Assembly: GCA_026989055.1 (NCBI GenBank)
Contig: JALSKC010000083.1
Coordinates: forward strand, 1 to 64,000
From: Paracoccaceae bacterium
Lineage (GTDB): Bacteria > Pseudomonadota > Alphaproteobacteria > Rhodobacterales > Rhodobacteraceae
Length of the DNA stretch: 64,000 nt
Reading direction: 5' to 3'
Part shown: piece after piece, positions 34,669 through 42,821 of the stretch
How positions within the stretch are numbered: position 1 is the stretch's first letter
Layout: each line of letters begins with the position of its first letter
The notes under the pieces: model-generated
What the model was told of the DNA's origin: nothing
Databases searched by the model: none
Seen by the model: the letters and a program-made list of their open reading frames with translations, nothing else
Translations under genes and position numbers: made by a program

Positions 34669-35201
34669 TGCAGCGCCTCCGGGGTCGGATGGCGGTAGAC
34701 GATGTGGTTGCCGTAGGGGCAGGGGCTCGCCGCATCGCGCGTGGCCCCCAGACGTTCGGCCAGCCGGATCGAGGCGGCGTTGTCGGCGTGGATGTAGCTG
34801 ACGATGGGAGTGCCGGGGAAGGTTTCGCGCGCCCGGTCGCGCAGGGTTTCGGCGGCTTCGGCGGCGATGCCCCGGCCCTCGAACCCGTCGAACAGGAGCC
34901 AGCCGAGCTCCTTGTCGTCGAAATAGGGGTGGTGGTTCAGCCCCACCTGTCCGGCAAGGGGCGCATGTTCGCTGTCGGCGGTGATTTCGATCGCCAGCCC
35001 GCCATGGCCCAGCAGCGCCCATTGCGCCACGTCGCGACAGAAGGATGCCCAGGCCGCGCGCTGGTCCAGCGGTCCGCCCATGAAGCGCGCGCGCCCCGAG
35101 GCCATGAAGCCTGCGTAGGCTTCGAAATCCTCGATCCGGTGGGCGCGCAGGCGGAGGCGCCCGGTTTCGAGCGTCGGGATATGGGGGGCGGTGCCGGTCA
35201 T
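34665..35201 (-). CDS. GNAT-family N-acetyltransferase 3 (RimJ/RimL-like)
   Basis: 178 residues. IPTLETGRLRLRAHRIEDFE entry, DKELGWLLFDGFEGRGIAAEAAE acetyl-CoA site and NAASIRLAERLGA motif. It directly follows ffh, overlapping its stop by four bases. Of the three paralogues it is the first in the operon, and probably the one equivalent to the single GNAT usually found between ffh and chorismate mutase. Confidence 0.88.
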   Translation of the reverse strand: MTGTAPHIPTLETGRLRLRAHRIEDFEAYAGFMASGRARFMGGPLDQRAAWASFCRDVAQWALLGHGGLAIEITADSEHAPLAGQVGLNHHPYFDDKELGWLLFDGFEGRGIAAEAAETLRDRARETFPGTPIVSYIHADNAASIRLAERLGATRDAASPCPYGNHIVYRHPTPEALQ

Positions 35202-36694
35202 TTCTTCTTGCCGAAGCCCGAGAGGCCGGGGGGAAGCGCCATGCCGCCGCCGAGGCCGGGCAGCCTGCCGCCCATCTGTTTCGCCGCGGCTTCGAGCGCG
35301 GCCGGGTCCATGCCGGCGCCCATGTCGGCGGGCAGACCGCCCTTGCCGAACATGCCCTTCATCGCCTGTTTCAGCATGCCGCCCTTGCCCATGCGCCCCA
35401 TCTTTTTCATCATGTCCGCCATCTGGCGGTGCATCTTCAGGAGCTTGTTGAGGTCGGAAACCTCAAGGCCGGCGCCGCGCGCGATGCGTTTCTTGCGGCT
35501 GGCCTGCAGGATCTGCGGGTTGGCGCGTTCGCGCTTGGTCATCGACTGGATCAGCGCGATCTGGCGGCGGATGATGGCGTCGTCGAAGCCCGCGGCCTCG
35601 ACCTGTTTCTTCATCTTGCCCATGCCGGGCATCATCGCCATGATGCCTTCCATCCCGCCCATCTTTTGCATCTGTTCGAGCTGCATCTTCAGGTCGTTCA
35701 TGTTGAAGCGGCCCTTCTGGAAGCGCTTCATCATGCGTTCGGCCTGTTCGGCCTCGATGGTTTCCTGGGCCTTTTCGACGAGGCTGACGATGTCGCCCAT
35801 GCCCAGGATGCGCCCGGCGATGCGTTCGGCGTGGAATTCCTCCAGCGCGTCGAGCTTTTCGCCGAGGCCGACGAACCTGATCGGCTTGCCGGTGGCCGCG
35901 CGCATGGACAGCGCCGCCCCGCCGCGCCCGTCGCCGTCCATCCGGGTGAGCACGACGCCGGTGATGCCGATCTTGTCGTCGAATTCCTGCGCCACCTCGA
36001 CGGCGACCTGGCCGGTAAGGCCATCGACCACCAGCAGCGTTTCGCGCGGGCTGACCGCGTTGCGGACCTCCTCGACCTCCCTCATCAGGGCCTCGTCGAT
36101 GTGCAGCCGCCCGGCGGTGTCGAGCAGATAGACATCGTAGCCGCCCATGGTCGCCTGCTGGCGCGCGCGTTTTGCGATCTGCACCGGGGTTTCGCCGGGC
36201 ACGATCGGCAGGGTGTCGACACCGATCTGGTTGCCGAGCACGGCAAGCTGTTCCATCGCCGCCGGGCGGTAGACGTCGAGCGAGGCCATCAGCACGCGCT
36301 TGCCGTCCCTTTCCTTCAGCCTTTTCGCGATCTTGCCGGTGGTGGTGGTCTTGCCGCCGCCCTGAAGCCCGACCATCAGGATCGGGGCCGGCGGGTTGTC
36401 GACCTTGAGCGTGCCGGGGTCTTCGTCGTCGCCCTGCAGCACGTGCACCAGCTCGTCATGCACGATCTTGACGACCTGCTGGCCGGGGGTGACCGATTTC
36501 GTGACCGCCTGGCCGGTGGCCTTTTCCTGCACCCGCCTGATGAAGTCGCGCACCACCGGCAGCGAAACGTCGGCCTCCAGCAGCGCCACGCGCACCTCGC
36601 GCAGGGCCGTCTTCACGTCATCCTCCGACAGCGCGCCCTGGCGGGTGAGCCGGTCGAAGACGCCGGACAGGCGTTCGGAGAGGTTTTCAAACAT
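35198..36694 (-). CDS. ffh: Signal recognition particle protein Ffh (SRP54)
   Basis: 498 residues from the ATG at 36694 (MFENLSERLSGVF, the universal Ffh entry). N domain with ALLEADVSLPVVRDF; G domain with GLQGGGKTTTTGKIA (G1), LLDTAGRLHID (G3) and TRMDGDGRGG (G4); then a Met-rich M domain that binds 4.5S RNA and signal sequences, ending in a Gly/Pro tail. Ffh targets nascent membrane proteins to FtsY. First gene of the long minus-strand translation operon. Confidence 0.97.
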   Translation of the reverse strand: MFENLSERLSGVFDRLTRQGALSEDDVKTALREVRVALLEADVSLPVVRDFIRRVQEKATGQAVTKSVTPGQQVVKIVHDELVHVLQGDDEDPGTLKVDNPPAPILMVGLQGGGKTTTTGKIAKRLKERDGKRVLMASLDVYRPAAMEQLAVLGNQIGVDTLPIVPGETPVQIAKRARQQATMGGYDVYLLDTAGRLHIDEALMREVEEVRNAVSPRETLLVVDGLTGQVAVEVAQEFDDKIGITGVVLTRMDGDGRGGAALSMRAATGKPIRFVGLGEKLDALEEFHAERIAGRILGMGDIVSLVEKAQETIEAEQAERMMKRFQKGRFNMNDLKMQLEQMQKMGGMEGIMAMMPGMGKMKKQVEAAGFDDAIIRRQIALIQSMTKRERANPQILQASRKKRIARGAGLEVSDLNKLLKMHRQMADMMKKMGRMGKGGMLKQAMKGMFGKGGLPADMGAGMDPAALEAAAKQMGGRLPGLGGGMALPPGLSGFGKKK

Positions 36695-36911
36695 GCCTTC
36701 GGCCCTTTCGTCCGGTTTCGGGGCGCTCCCGCCCGGGGAAGCAGCGGGGGAGCGGCGGCTCAACTGGCCGGTGCGCCGGAGCCGGCACGCCGGGGCGCCC
36801 AACGGGAAACGCGCCAGTGGGCGCGACGCGCTGACTGGCGGCGATCCCCGGCAGGACGCGGGGACCGGAAGTTTGGCGGCTTCCGGCTGCTGGAGCGCTG
36901 ATAAGCGGGGG

Positions 36912-36961
36912 CGGGGGGCGAGTCAAGGGGCGGGGGGCGAGTCAAGGGGCGGGTCAGGGAG
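36912..36961. repeat. 19-bp tandem repeat in the ffh-glycosyltransferase gap
   Basis: CGGGGGGCGAGTCAAGGGG occurs twice perfectly (36912-36930, 36931-36949) with a degenerate partial third copy. The 374-base divergent gap 36695-37068 contains no recognisable gene. An ffh promoter should lie on the left side, but no clear boxes were seen. Confidence 0.6.
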
Positions 36962-37068
36962 CGGAACGGTGGGGCGACTGCGCGCTCGGCGGCGGCAAGG
37001 AGGATCGGCGACGAGGGGCGATGACGAGGAGTATTCCGCCCGGCGGTGCTGGCGGCTAAGGTAAGAGA

Positions 37069-37836
37069 ATGCGCGAAGGGGTGATCTATGTGGCCACCGG
37101 GGCCGATTATCTGGAGCTGGCACGGGCCTCGGCGGAAAGCCTGCGCGCCGTGGCGCCGCATCTGGCGGTGGATCTGTTCACCGATCAGCCGGTGGCGACG
37201 GGGCTGTTCGACCGGGTGCACCCGGTCGAGCGCGTCCACGCCCGTGCCAAGCTGGAATGCATGGCGCGCAGCCGTTTCGAGCGCACGCTCTATCTGGATT
37301 GCGACACGCTGGTGGTGGGCGATCCGAGCGACGGCTTCGACCTGCTGGAGCGTTTCGACCTGGCGCTGGCGCATGACGTGCGCCGGGCCTCGGCGCTGAT
37401 CCGCGCGGGGCTGGACGAGCAGACTCCCTATCCCTTTCCGCAGCTCAACGCCGGCGTGGTGTTCTACCGGATGACCGGCGCGGTGCGCGCCTTTCTCGGG
37501 GAATGGGCGGCGCGGTTCCACGCCAGCGGGCAGCCGCGCGACCAGGTGGTGCTGAAGGACATGCTCTGGCGCACGGATCTGCGCCTCTACGTGCTGCCGC
37601 CGGAATACAACCTGCGCCGGCTGACCATGCTGGATGCCTGGGAGCCGCTGGACGCGCGGGTGAAGATCATCCACAGCCACCGGCTGCTGGATCACCTGAG
37701 GGTTCCCGGGGCGCGGCGGGTGCGCAGCCTCGAGGAGCTTCTGGCCCTGGAGCGCGCGGCACACGAAAAGGAGTGGCGCGCGGCGGGCGTGCCGCCCGGC
37801 GGGCGGGCGGCACATCTGACGGGCGGGCGCGGCTGA
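37069..37836 (+). CDS. GT-A-fold glycosyltransferase (GT8-like)
   Basis: 255 residues. VIYVATGADYLELARASAES is a nucleotide-sugar-binding entry, RTLYLDCDTLVV carries the DxD metal motif, and QLNAGVVFYRMT is the motif seen after DxD in glycogenin/LgtC-like enzymes. KIIHSHRL near the end could supply the final metal-binding His. No membrane segment. It probably adds a sugar to a surface glycan, but acceptor and donor are unknown. It stands alone between ffh (divergent) and the CDGSH gene (convergent). Confidence 0.75.
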   Translation: MREGVIYVATGADYLELARASAESLRAVAPHLAVDLFTDQPVATGLFDRVHPVERVHARAKLECMARSRFERTLYLDCDTLVVGDPSDGFDLLERFDLALAHDVRRASALIRAGLDEQTPYPFPQLNAGVVFYRMTGAVRAFLGEWAARFHASGQPRDQVVLKDMLWRTDLRLYVLPPEYNLRRLTMLDAWEPLDARVKIIHSHRLLDHLRVPGARRVRSLEELLALERAAHEKEWRAAGVPPGGRAAHLTGGRG

Positions 37837-37843
37837 TCCGGTT

Positions 37844-38038
37844 TCAGCCGGTCCAGCCCTCGCGCGAATGGGAGCCGTCGCAGAAGGGCTTGTTCTTCGA
37901 CAGGCCGCAGCGGCACAGGAACATCCTGGGTTTCGCCTCGCCGGTGCTGCCGTCTGGCAGGACCAGTTCTCCGATGCCGGTCACGACATAGGGGCCGTCC
38001 TTCGTGACGGTGACGCTGGGTCTGGTCTGTTCGCTCAT
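37844..38038 (-). CDS. CDGSH iron-sulfur domain protein
   Basis: 64 residues. The CDGSH signature is complete: Cys42 and Cys44 in FLCRCGLSKNKPFC, Cys53, then DGSH with His57, giving the 3Cys-1His ligation of a labile 2Fe-2S cluster. The short N-terminal beta segment (TVTKDGPYVVTG) is usual in bacterial single-domain forms. These proteins are redox or cluster-transfer factors of uncertain role. Divergent from the EamA transporter. Confidence 0.92.
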   Translation of the reverse strand: MSEQTRPSVTVTKDGPYVVTGIGELVLPDGSTGEAKPRMFLCRCGLSKNKPFCDGSHSREGWTG

Positions 38039-38116
38039 CCTGTCTCCTCCTGTTCGGTTCTGCCGGATGTGTCGGCGGAAATCTTTTCCGATTGCATCGC
38101 CGTGATCAAAGGGCGA

Positions 38117-39067
38117 ATGATCGCACCCATGCGCGCGCTTGCGAAGATCATCGCCGGAGTTCCGTCGCGGGCGGGGGCGTCGGGCCAGGCGGCCCGGGGA
38201 CATCTGGCCATGCTGCTGTTCTCGGCGCTGGTCGCCGGCTCGTTCTCGCTGGGAGCGCTGGCCGCCAACGAGATCGCTCCGACGGCGCTGAATGCGGTGC
38301 GTTTCCTGATCGCCGGCAGCGTCATCGGTGCCGTCGCCTGGGCCTCCGGCGGGCTGACGCGCCGGGCCTTGCGCGCCCCCTGGCGCTATGCGCTGATGGG
38401 CGGGCTGTTCGCGGTCTATTTCGTGCTGATGTTCGAGGGGCTGAAGAGTGCGCCGCCGGTTTCCTCGGCGGCGGTGTTCACGCTGACCCCGGCGATGTCG
38501 GCGCTGTTCGGCTGGCTGCTGCTGCGCCAGGTGCTGACGCCGCGCATGGCGCTGGCGCTGGCGGTCGGGGCGGCCGGCGCGCTGTGGGTGATCTTTCGCG
38601 CCGAGCTGGACGCGCTGCTGGCGTTTCGCATCGGTGCCGGGGAGAGGATATTCTTCATCGGCTGCGTGGCTCACGCGCTCTATACGCCGCTGGTGCGGCT
38701 TCTGAACCGGGGCGAATCGGCGCTGGTGTTCAGCTTCGGGATGATGGTGGCGGGGTTTCTTGTCCTGCTGGCCTGGGGCTGGAACGACCTGCGCGCCACC
38801 GACTGGGCGGCGCTGCCGCCGATCGTCTGGATCACCATCGCCTATACCTCTCTGGCCGCCAGCGCGATGACCTTCGTGCTGTTGCAGTTCGCCACCCTGC
38901 GCCTGCCGGCCTCGAAGGTGATGGCCTATACCTATCTGACTCCGAGCTGGGTGATCCTGTGGGAGATCGCCCTGGGCCACGGGGCCCCGCGCCCGCTGGT
39001 CCTGGTCGGGGTGGGGCTGACGGTGCTGGCGCTCCGGCTGCTGCTGAAAGACGAACGAGGCGGCTGA
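38117..39067 (+). CDS. EamA/DMT-family transporter
   Basis: 316 residues with ten hydrophobic segments in two EamA repeats. NAVRFLIAGSVIG, the VSSAAVFTLTPAMSALFGWL helix at the end of repeat 1 and MAYTYLTPSWVILWEIALG in repeat 2 are the family's conserved helices. Such proteins export amino acids, nucleosides or other metabolites. The ATG at 38117 is preceded only by a weak AAAGGG; ATG 38129 is an alternative. It converges on the ArsR-type gene. Confidence 0.87.
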   Translation: MIAPMRALAKIIAGVPSRAGASGQAARGHLAMLLFSALVAGSFSLGALAANEIAPTALNAVRFLIAGSVIGAVAWASGGLTRRALRAPWRYALMGGLFAVYFVLMFEGLKSAPPVSSAAVFTLTPAMSALFGWLLLRQVLTPRMALALAVGAAGALWVIFRAELDALLAFRIGAGERIFFIGCVAHALYTPLVRLLNRGESALVFSFGMMVAGFLVLLAWGWNDLRATDWAALPPIVWITIAYTSLAASAMTFVLLQFATLRLPASKVMAYTYLTPSWVILWEIALGHGAPRPLVLVGVGLTVLALRLLLKDERGG

Positions 39068-39073
39068 GGCGGC

Positions 39074-39400
39074 CTATTCCGACCCCAGTTCGCGGTTCAC
39101 GAAGGCTTCGAAGGCGTCAAGATCCACCGGTTCGAACTGTCCGAAGCCCTGCATCCAGACGCTGGCCTCGCGCAGGGCGTCGGGTTCCAGCCGGCACCAT
39201 CTTACCCGGCCGCGTCTTTCCTGGCTGATCAGCCCGGCCCGGGCCAGGATGCCGAGATGCTTGGAGATCGCCGCCAGCGACATCTCGAAGGGTTCGGCCA
39301 CGTCGGTCACCGCCATGTCGTCCTCCAGCAACATGGACAGGATTTTCCGGCGGGTCGGGTCCGACAGGGCGGAAAAGACGGCATCAAGGCGGCTGCGCAT
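39074..39400 (-). CDS. ArsR-family transcriptional regulator
   Basis: 108 residues from the internal ATG at 39400 (RSRLDAVFSALSDPTRRKIL). Winged-helix features: MAVTDVAEPFEMSLAAISKHLGILARAGLI and the RRGRVRWCRLEP wing. No paired Cys metal site is evident (a single Cys in the wing), so it probably belongs to the metal-independent ArsR group, often linked with SRPBCC or transporter genes. It may regulate the adjacent EamA transporter, which ends seven bases away on the other strand. Start uncertain. Confidence 0.85.
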   Translation of the reverse strand: MRSRLDAVFSALSDPTRRKILSMLLEDDMAVTDVAEPFEMSLAAISKHLGILARAGLISQERRGRVRWCRLEPDALREASVWMQGFGQFEPVDLDAFEAFVNRELGSE

Positions 39401-39615
39401 GGTGCGGATAAAGCCTGTCGCTCCCGGATCGTCAACCGGCAGGTTGAACTTGCCCCGGAGCGCGGCGCGGCATCCTGTCCGGCGCGGAAATTCGCGCCCT
39501 GGAATGATATTGTTTGAAATCAATACGTTGTCTGCTTTCCGCGGGGGCGAGTCAGCGCTTGACTCCGGTTCGGACGGTTCCTAGTGTCCGGCCGACCGTT
39601 CACAGGGGGCCGGAC

Positions 39616-40008
39616 ATGGCTGATCCGACCGGCAGGGGGAACCCGGGCAGGGAACACCCGGAAGGCCCGGAAGACAGCGCCCGCCTGGCGGACCTGGAGG
39701 CGCGGCTGGCACGGGCCAGGCAGGCCCGTTCCCCGGATTCCGGGGGGCAGGCCGGCAAGAGCCTCGGCCAGGCCGGCCAGGCCTGGAGGATGGTCGTCGA
39801 GCTGGTCGTGGGAATCGCGATCGGCGCCGGCATGGGATACGGGCTGGATGTGCTGTTCGGCACGAGCCCCTGGTTTCTCGTGCCGTTCACGCTGCTGGGT
39901 TTCGCGGCCGGGGTGAGAACCATGCTTCGCACCGCCGAGGAGCTCCGGCAGGAAGAGGATGACACCGCGGTCCCGCCGGCCGCAGGAGACGAAGGCGAGG
40001 GGGAATAG
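39616..40008 (+). CDS. atpI: ATP synthase accessory protein AtpI
   Basis: 130 residues. A polar, charged N-terminal ~55 residues is followed by two hydrophobic hairpin helices ([40 protein letters not shown]) and an acidic tail. AtpI helps assemble the c-ring. It opens the F0 operon atpI-atpB-atpE-atpF'-atpF, the separate F0 cluster typical of alphaproteobacteria; F1 genes are not in this window. Confidence 0.9.
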   Translation: MADPTGRGNPGREHPEGPEDSARLADLEARLARARQARSPDSGGQAGKSLGQAGQAWRMVVELVVGIAIGAGMGYGLDVLFGTSPWFLVPFTLLGFAAGVRTMLRTAEELRQEEDDTAVPPAAGDEGEGE

Positions 40009-40010
40009 AC

Positions 40011-40760
40011 GTGGCGGCAGACGCGCAACCGGAAGCCCTGGAGTTCTACCCGATGAAGCAGTTCGCCCTCGAGCCGCTGTTCGGCCAGGGCGAGATCCAC
40101 TGGTACACGCCCACCAACGCGACCCTCTGGATGGGGCTGGCGATCCTGACGATCACGCTGCTGCTGGTGGTCGGCACCCGCCGGCGTGCGATCGTGCCCA
40201 GCCGCACCCAGTCGATCGGCGAGCTGGCCTACGGGTTCGTCCACAAGATGGTGGAAGACGTGGCGGGCAAGGAGGGGCTGAAATACTTCCCCTACATCAT
40301 GACGCTGTTCATGTTCATCGTTACCGCGAACTTCCTCGGCCTGATCCCGATGAGCTTTTCCGTCACCTCGCATATCGCCGTCACCGTGGTGATGGCGCTG
40401 ATGGTGTTCGTCTCGGTGACGCTGATCGGCTTCTTCAAGCACGGAATCGGCTTCCTGAAGCTGTTCTGGGTCTCTTCGGCGCCGGCGGCGCTGCGCCCGG
40501 TGCTGGCGGTGATCGAGGTCATTTCCTACTTCGTGCGCCCGGTCAGCCACTCGATCCGTCTGGCCGGCAACGTGATGGCCGGACATGCGGTGATCAAGGT
40601 CTTCGCCACCTTTGGCGGCATCGCCCTGATCACGCCCCTGTCGCTTGTCGGCATCGTGGCGATCTTCGCCATGGATGTGCTGGTGGCCTTCATCCAGGCC
40701 TATGTCTTCACCATCCTGACCTGCGTGTATCTGAAGGATGCGCTGCATCCGGCACACTAG
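40011..40760 (+). CDS. atpB: ATP synthase F0 subunit a
   Basis: 249 residues from a GTG two bases after the atpI stop. The proton half-channel helices are clear: [19 protein letters not shown], and [17 protein letters not shown] with the essential Arg in SIRLAGN. It provides the two proton half-channels against the c-ring. The C-terminal [19 protein letters not shown] is the conserved final helix. Confidence 0.97.
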   Translation: MAADAQPEALEFYPMKQFALEPLFGQGEIHWYTPTNATLWMGLAILTITLLLVVGTRRRAIVPSRTQSIGELAYGFVHKMVEDVAGKEGLKYFPYIMTLFMFIVTANFLGLIPMSFSVTSHIAVTVVMALMVFVSVTLIGFFKHGIGFLKLFWVSSAPAALRPVLAVIEVISYFVRPVSHSIRLAGNVMAGHAVIKVFATFGGIALITPLSLVGIVAIFAMDVLVAFIQAYVFTILTCVYLKDALHPAH

Positions 40761-40810
40761 GGGAAGGATCCCGAAATCCTGCCAATTCCAACCTCAAGGA
40801 GAATTCGACA

Positions 40811-41047
40811 ATGGAAGGCGATATCGTACAAATGGGCGCATACATCGGCGCGGGCCTGGCTTGCATGGGCATGGGCGGGGCTGCCGTCGGCGTGGGCAAC
40901 ATCGTGGGCAACTTCCTGTCCGGCGCCCTGCGCAACCCCTCGGCCGCCGGGGGCCAGACCGCGATGCTGTTCATCGGTATCGCGTTTGCGGAAGCCTTCG
41001 GGATCTTCTCGTTCCTGGTTGCGCTTCTGCTGATGTTCGCCGTCTGA
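40811..41047 (+). CDS. atpE: ATP synthase F0 subunit c
   Basis: 78 residues, two helices joined by the polar loop ALRNPSA. The proton-carrying Glu lies in helix 2 ([16 protein letters not shown]), and helix 1 is Gly-rich ([21 protein letters not shown]). An AAGGAG site precedes the ATG. A strong hairpin follows the stop, consistent with the need for many copies per complex. The binding region lacks obvious Na+-ligand residues, so it should be proton-coupled. Confidence 0.97.
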   Translation: MEGDIVQMGAYIGAGLACMGMGGAAVGVGNIVGNFLSGALRNPSAAGGQTAMLFIGIAFAEAFGIFSFLVALLLMFAV

Positions 41048-41068
41048 GATCCGGGAAACATCCTTGAG

Positions 41069-41098
41069 GCCGGGTGCGCCCCGCGGGGGCGGCCCGGC
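41069..41098 (+). terminator. Strong hairpin in the atpE-atpF' gap
   Basis: GCCGGG (41069-41074) pairs with CCCGGC (41093-41098) and CGCCCC (41077-41082) with GGGGCG (41086-41091) around a three-base loop. No T-run. It most likely protects the atpE message or lowers transcription into the stalk genes, giving an excess of subunit c. Confidence 0.6.
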
Positions 41099-41133
41099 GA
41101 ACGGGGTTCCGGATCGGGTTGCAGGAGGAGCGC

Positions 41134-41700
41134 ATGGCCAAACCCACGACCGAAATCTCCGGCCAGGCCGGCGATGCCCTCGCCGGATACGGCGGCAAGG
41201 CTGCCCAGGAGGCGGGCATGCCGCAGCTGGATTTCGCGACCTACCCGAACCAGATCTTCTGGCTTCTGGTCACCCTGGTGGTGATCTACTTCATCCTCAA
41301 CCGCCTTGCGCTGCCGCGCATCGCCTCCGTTCTGGCCGAGCGCCAGGACACGATAACCGGCGATCTGGCAATGGCGGAGGAGCTGAAGCGGAAGGCGGCC
41401 GAGGCCGAGGAGGCCTACAACCGGGCGCTGGCCGAGGCGCGCGCCGAGGCGCAGAAGGTGGTGGCCGAAAACAAGGCCCGGATCCAGGCCGAGCTCGACG
41501 AGGCCATCGCCCGGGCCGATGCCGAGATCGCGGCCAGAAGCGCGGAGAGCGAGGCGAAGATCGCCGAAATCCGCAAGGGCGCGATGGATGCGGTGAAGGA
41601 GGTGGCCACCGCCACCGCAAAGGAGATCGTCGCGGCCTTCGGCGTCAAGGCCGACGGGCGGACGATCGGGCGCGCCGTCAGCGAACGGCTGAAAGGATAG
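41134..41700 (+). CDS. atpF': ATP synthase F0 subunit b'
   Basis: 188 residues from the ATG with AGGAGGAG upstream. A ~45-residue N-terminal lead is followed by the single membrane helix [23 protein letters not shown] and a long charged coiled coil ([20 protein letters not shown]). The longer lead before the helix and position directly after atpE mark the b' form. It pairs with b as the peripheral stalk. Confidence 0.94.
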   Translation: MAKPTTEISGQAGDALAGYGGKAAQEAGMPQLDFATYPNQIFWLLVTLVVIYFILNRLALPRIASVLAERQDTITGDLAMAEELKRKAAEAEEAYNRALAEARAEAQKVVAENKARIQAELDEAIARADAEIAARSAESEAKIAEIRKGAMDAVKEVATATAKEIVAAFGVKADGRTIGRAVSERLKG

Positions 41701-41704
41701 GGCA

Positions 41705-42265
41705 ATGAGGAAACTTCCGGCTTTCATCCTGCTCGTGAGCGTCAGCCCGGCCTTCGCCGGAGGAGGGGAGAAGTTCCTCTCGCTGCGGAATACGGAATTC
41801 GTGGTTCTGGTCGGTTTCCTGCTGTTCGTGGGGATCCTGCTCTATTTCCGCATTCCCTCGCTCGTCGGCGGGCTGCTCGACAAGCGGGCCGAGAGCATCC
41901 GGGCCGAGCTCGACGAGGCAAAGGCCCTGCGCGAAGAGGCGCAGACCCTTCTGGCATCCTTCGAACGCAAGCAGGTCGAGGTCCGCGATCAGGCCGCGCG
42001 GATCGTCGAGCACGCCAGGACGGAAGCCGCGGAAGCGGCGGAAAAGGCGCGCGAGGATCTCAAGGCTTCGATCGCCCGCCGTCTGGCTGCCGCCGAGGAG
42101 CAGATCGCCTCGGCCGAGGCGGCCGCCCTCCGCGAGGTGCGCGACAGCGCGATTCAGGTGGCCGTCGATGCCGCGCGCGAGGTGATCGCCGCAAAGATGA
42201 GCGCGGCCGAGCGCAACCGCCTGGTGGACGAGGCGATCGAGACGGTCGAGAAGCGGCTCCACTGA
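41705..42265 (+). CDS. atpF: ATP synthase F0 subunit b
   Basis: 186 residues. A short N-terminal signal-like segment (FILLVSVSPAFAGGGEKFLS) precedes the membrane helix EFVVLVGFLLFVGILLYFRIP and an alpha-helical coiled coil (LREEAQTLLASFERKQVEVR). It is a peripheral-stalk partner of b'. It starts four bases after the b' stop. The stop codon is enclosed in a hairpin with six-base arms (42254-42269). Confidence 0.95.
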   Translation: MRKLPAFILLVSVSPAFAGGGEKFLSLRNTEFVVLVGFLLFVGILLYFRIPSLVGGLLDKRAESIRAELDEAKALREEAQTLLASFERKQVEVRDQAARIVEHARTEAAEAAEKAREDLKASIARRLAAAEEQIASAEAAALREVRDSAIQVAVDAAREVIAAKMSAAERNRLVDEAIETVEKRLH

Positions 42266-42305
42266 GCCGGCCAGCCGAGCCGACCAGCGGCACGCAAGCC
42301 GTCGG

Positions 42306-42340
42306 CCCCGGTCGTGGCTGCGGCCGGGGTCTTTCCTTTC
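42306..42340 (+). terminator. Probable terminator of the atp F0 operon
   Basis: CCCCGG (42306-42311) pairs with CCGGGG (42324-42329), extended inside by CG/CG, followed by TCTTTCCTTTC, the nearest thing to a T-rich tail. It lies 41 bases after atpF. The rest of the 556-base gap up to 42821 holds only GC-rich sequence with overlapping open frames and no recognisable gene. Confidence 0.6.
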
Positions 42341-42821
42341 CGGGGAGTGCGGGTCCGGGGCGTGCGGACTTCCGGAATGCCGGCCGTTCCGGCCGCAGTG
42401 CTTCGGCAGCAGAGCCGGGGCGAGTCTGGCGTCGGAGCGCCCCGGCAAGGGGGGCCTGCAAGGAAAGCCCGCCCACCGTCCCTGCTGCCTCACCCGGGCC
42501 GGATGCTGCGGTCGGATGCTGCCAGTCCGCTTCCGGAGATTCCGCTTGACTCTTCGCCTTCGCCCGGCGCATGTGGCGCCAGACAGCGGGCCCTGCCGCG
42601 TGAGCAGTGGCCGCGGACATCGCCGATGTCCGGCCCCGACGCCCGCTGAACGAAGGTTCCCGATTTCACGCGAGGGGTCCGGCACGAACCTCGGTCTTGC
42701 GGGCATTCGGGCACGCGGGATCAGCGGCTTCGGGCAACTCTCCGGCTTCGCCCGCAGACCGCGGTGCATGGCCGCAACATGCGGCGCCCCTGCAGGTGCG
42801 CCTTGAAAGGATGATCCGCAG

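Noticed and set aside
42314-42821. Possible small genes between atpF and the RNA helicase
   Set aside because: Several frames are open on both strands, but all are Arg/Pro/Ala-rich, without clear ribosome sites or family features.
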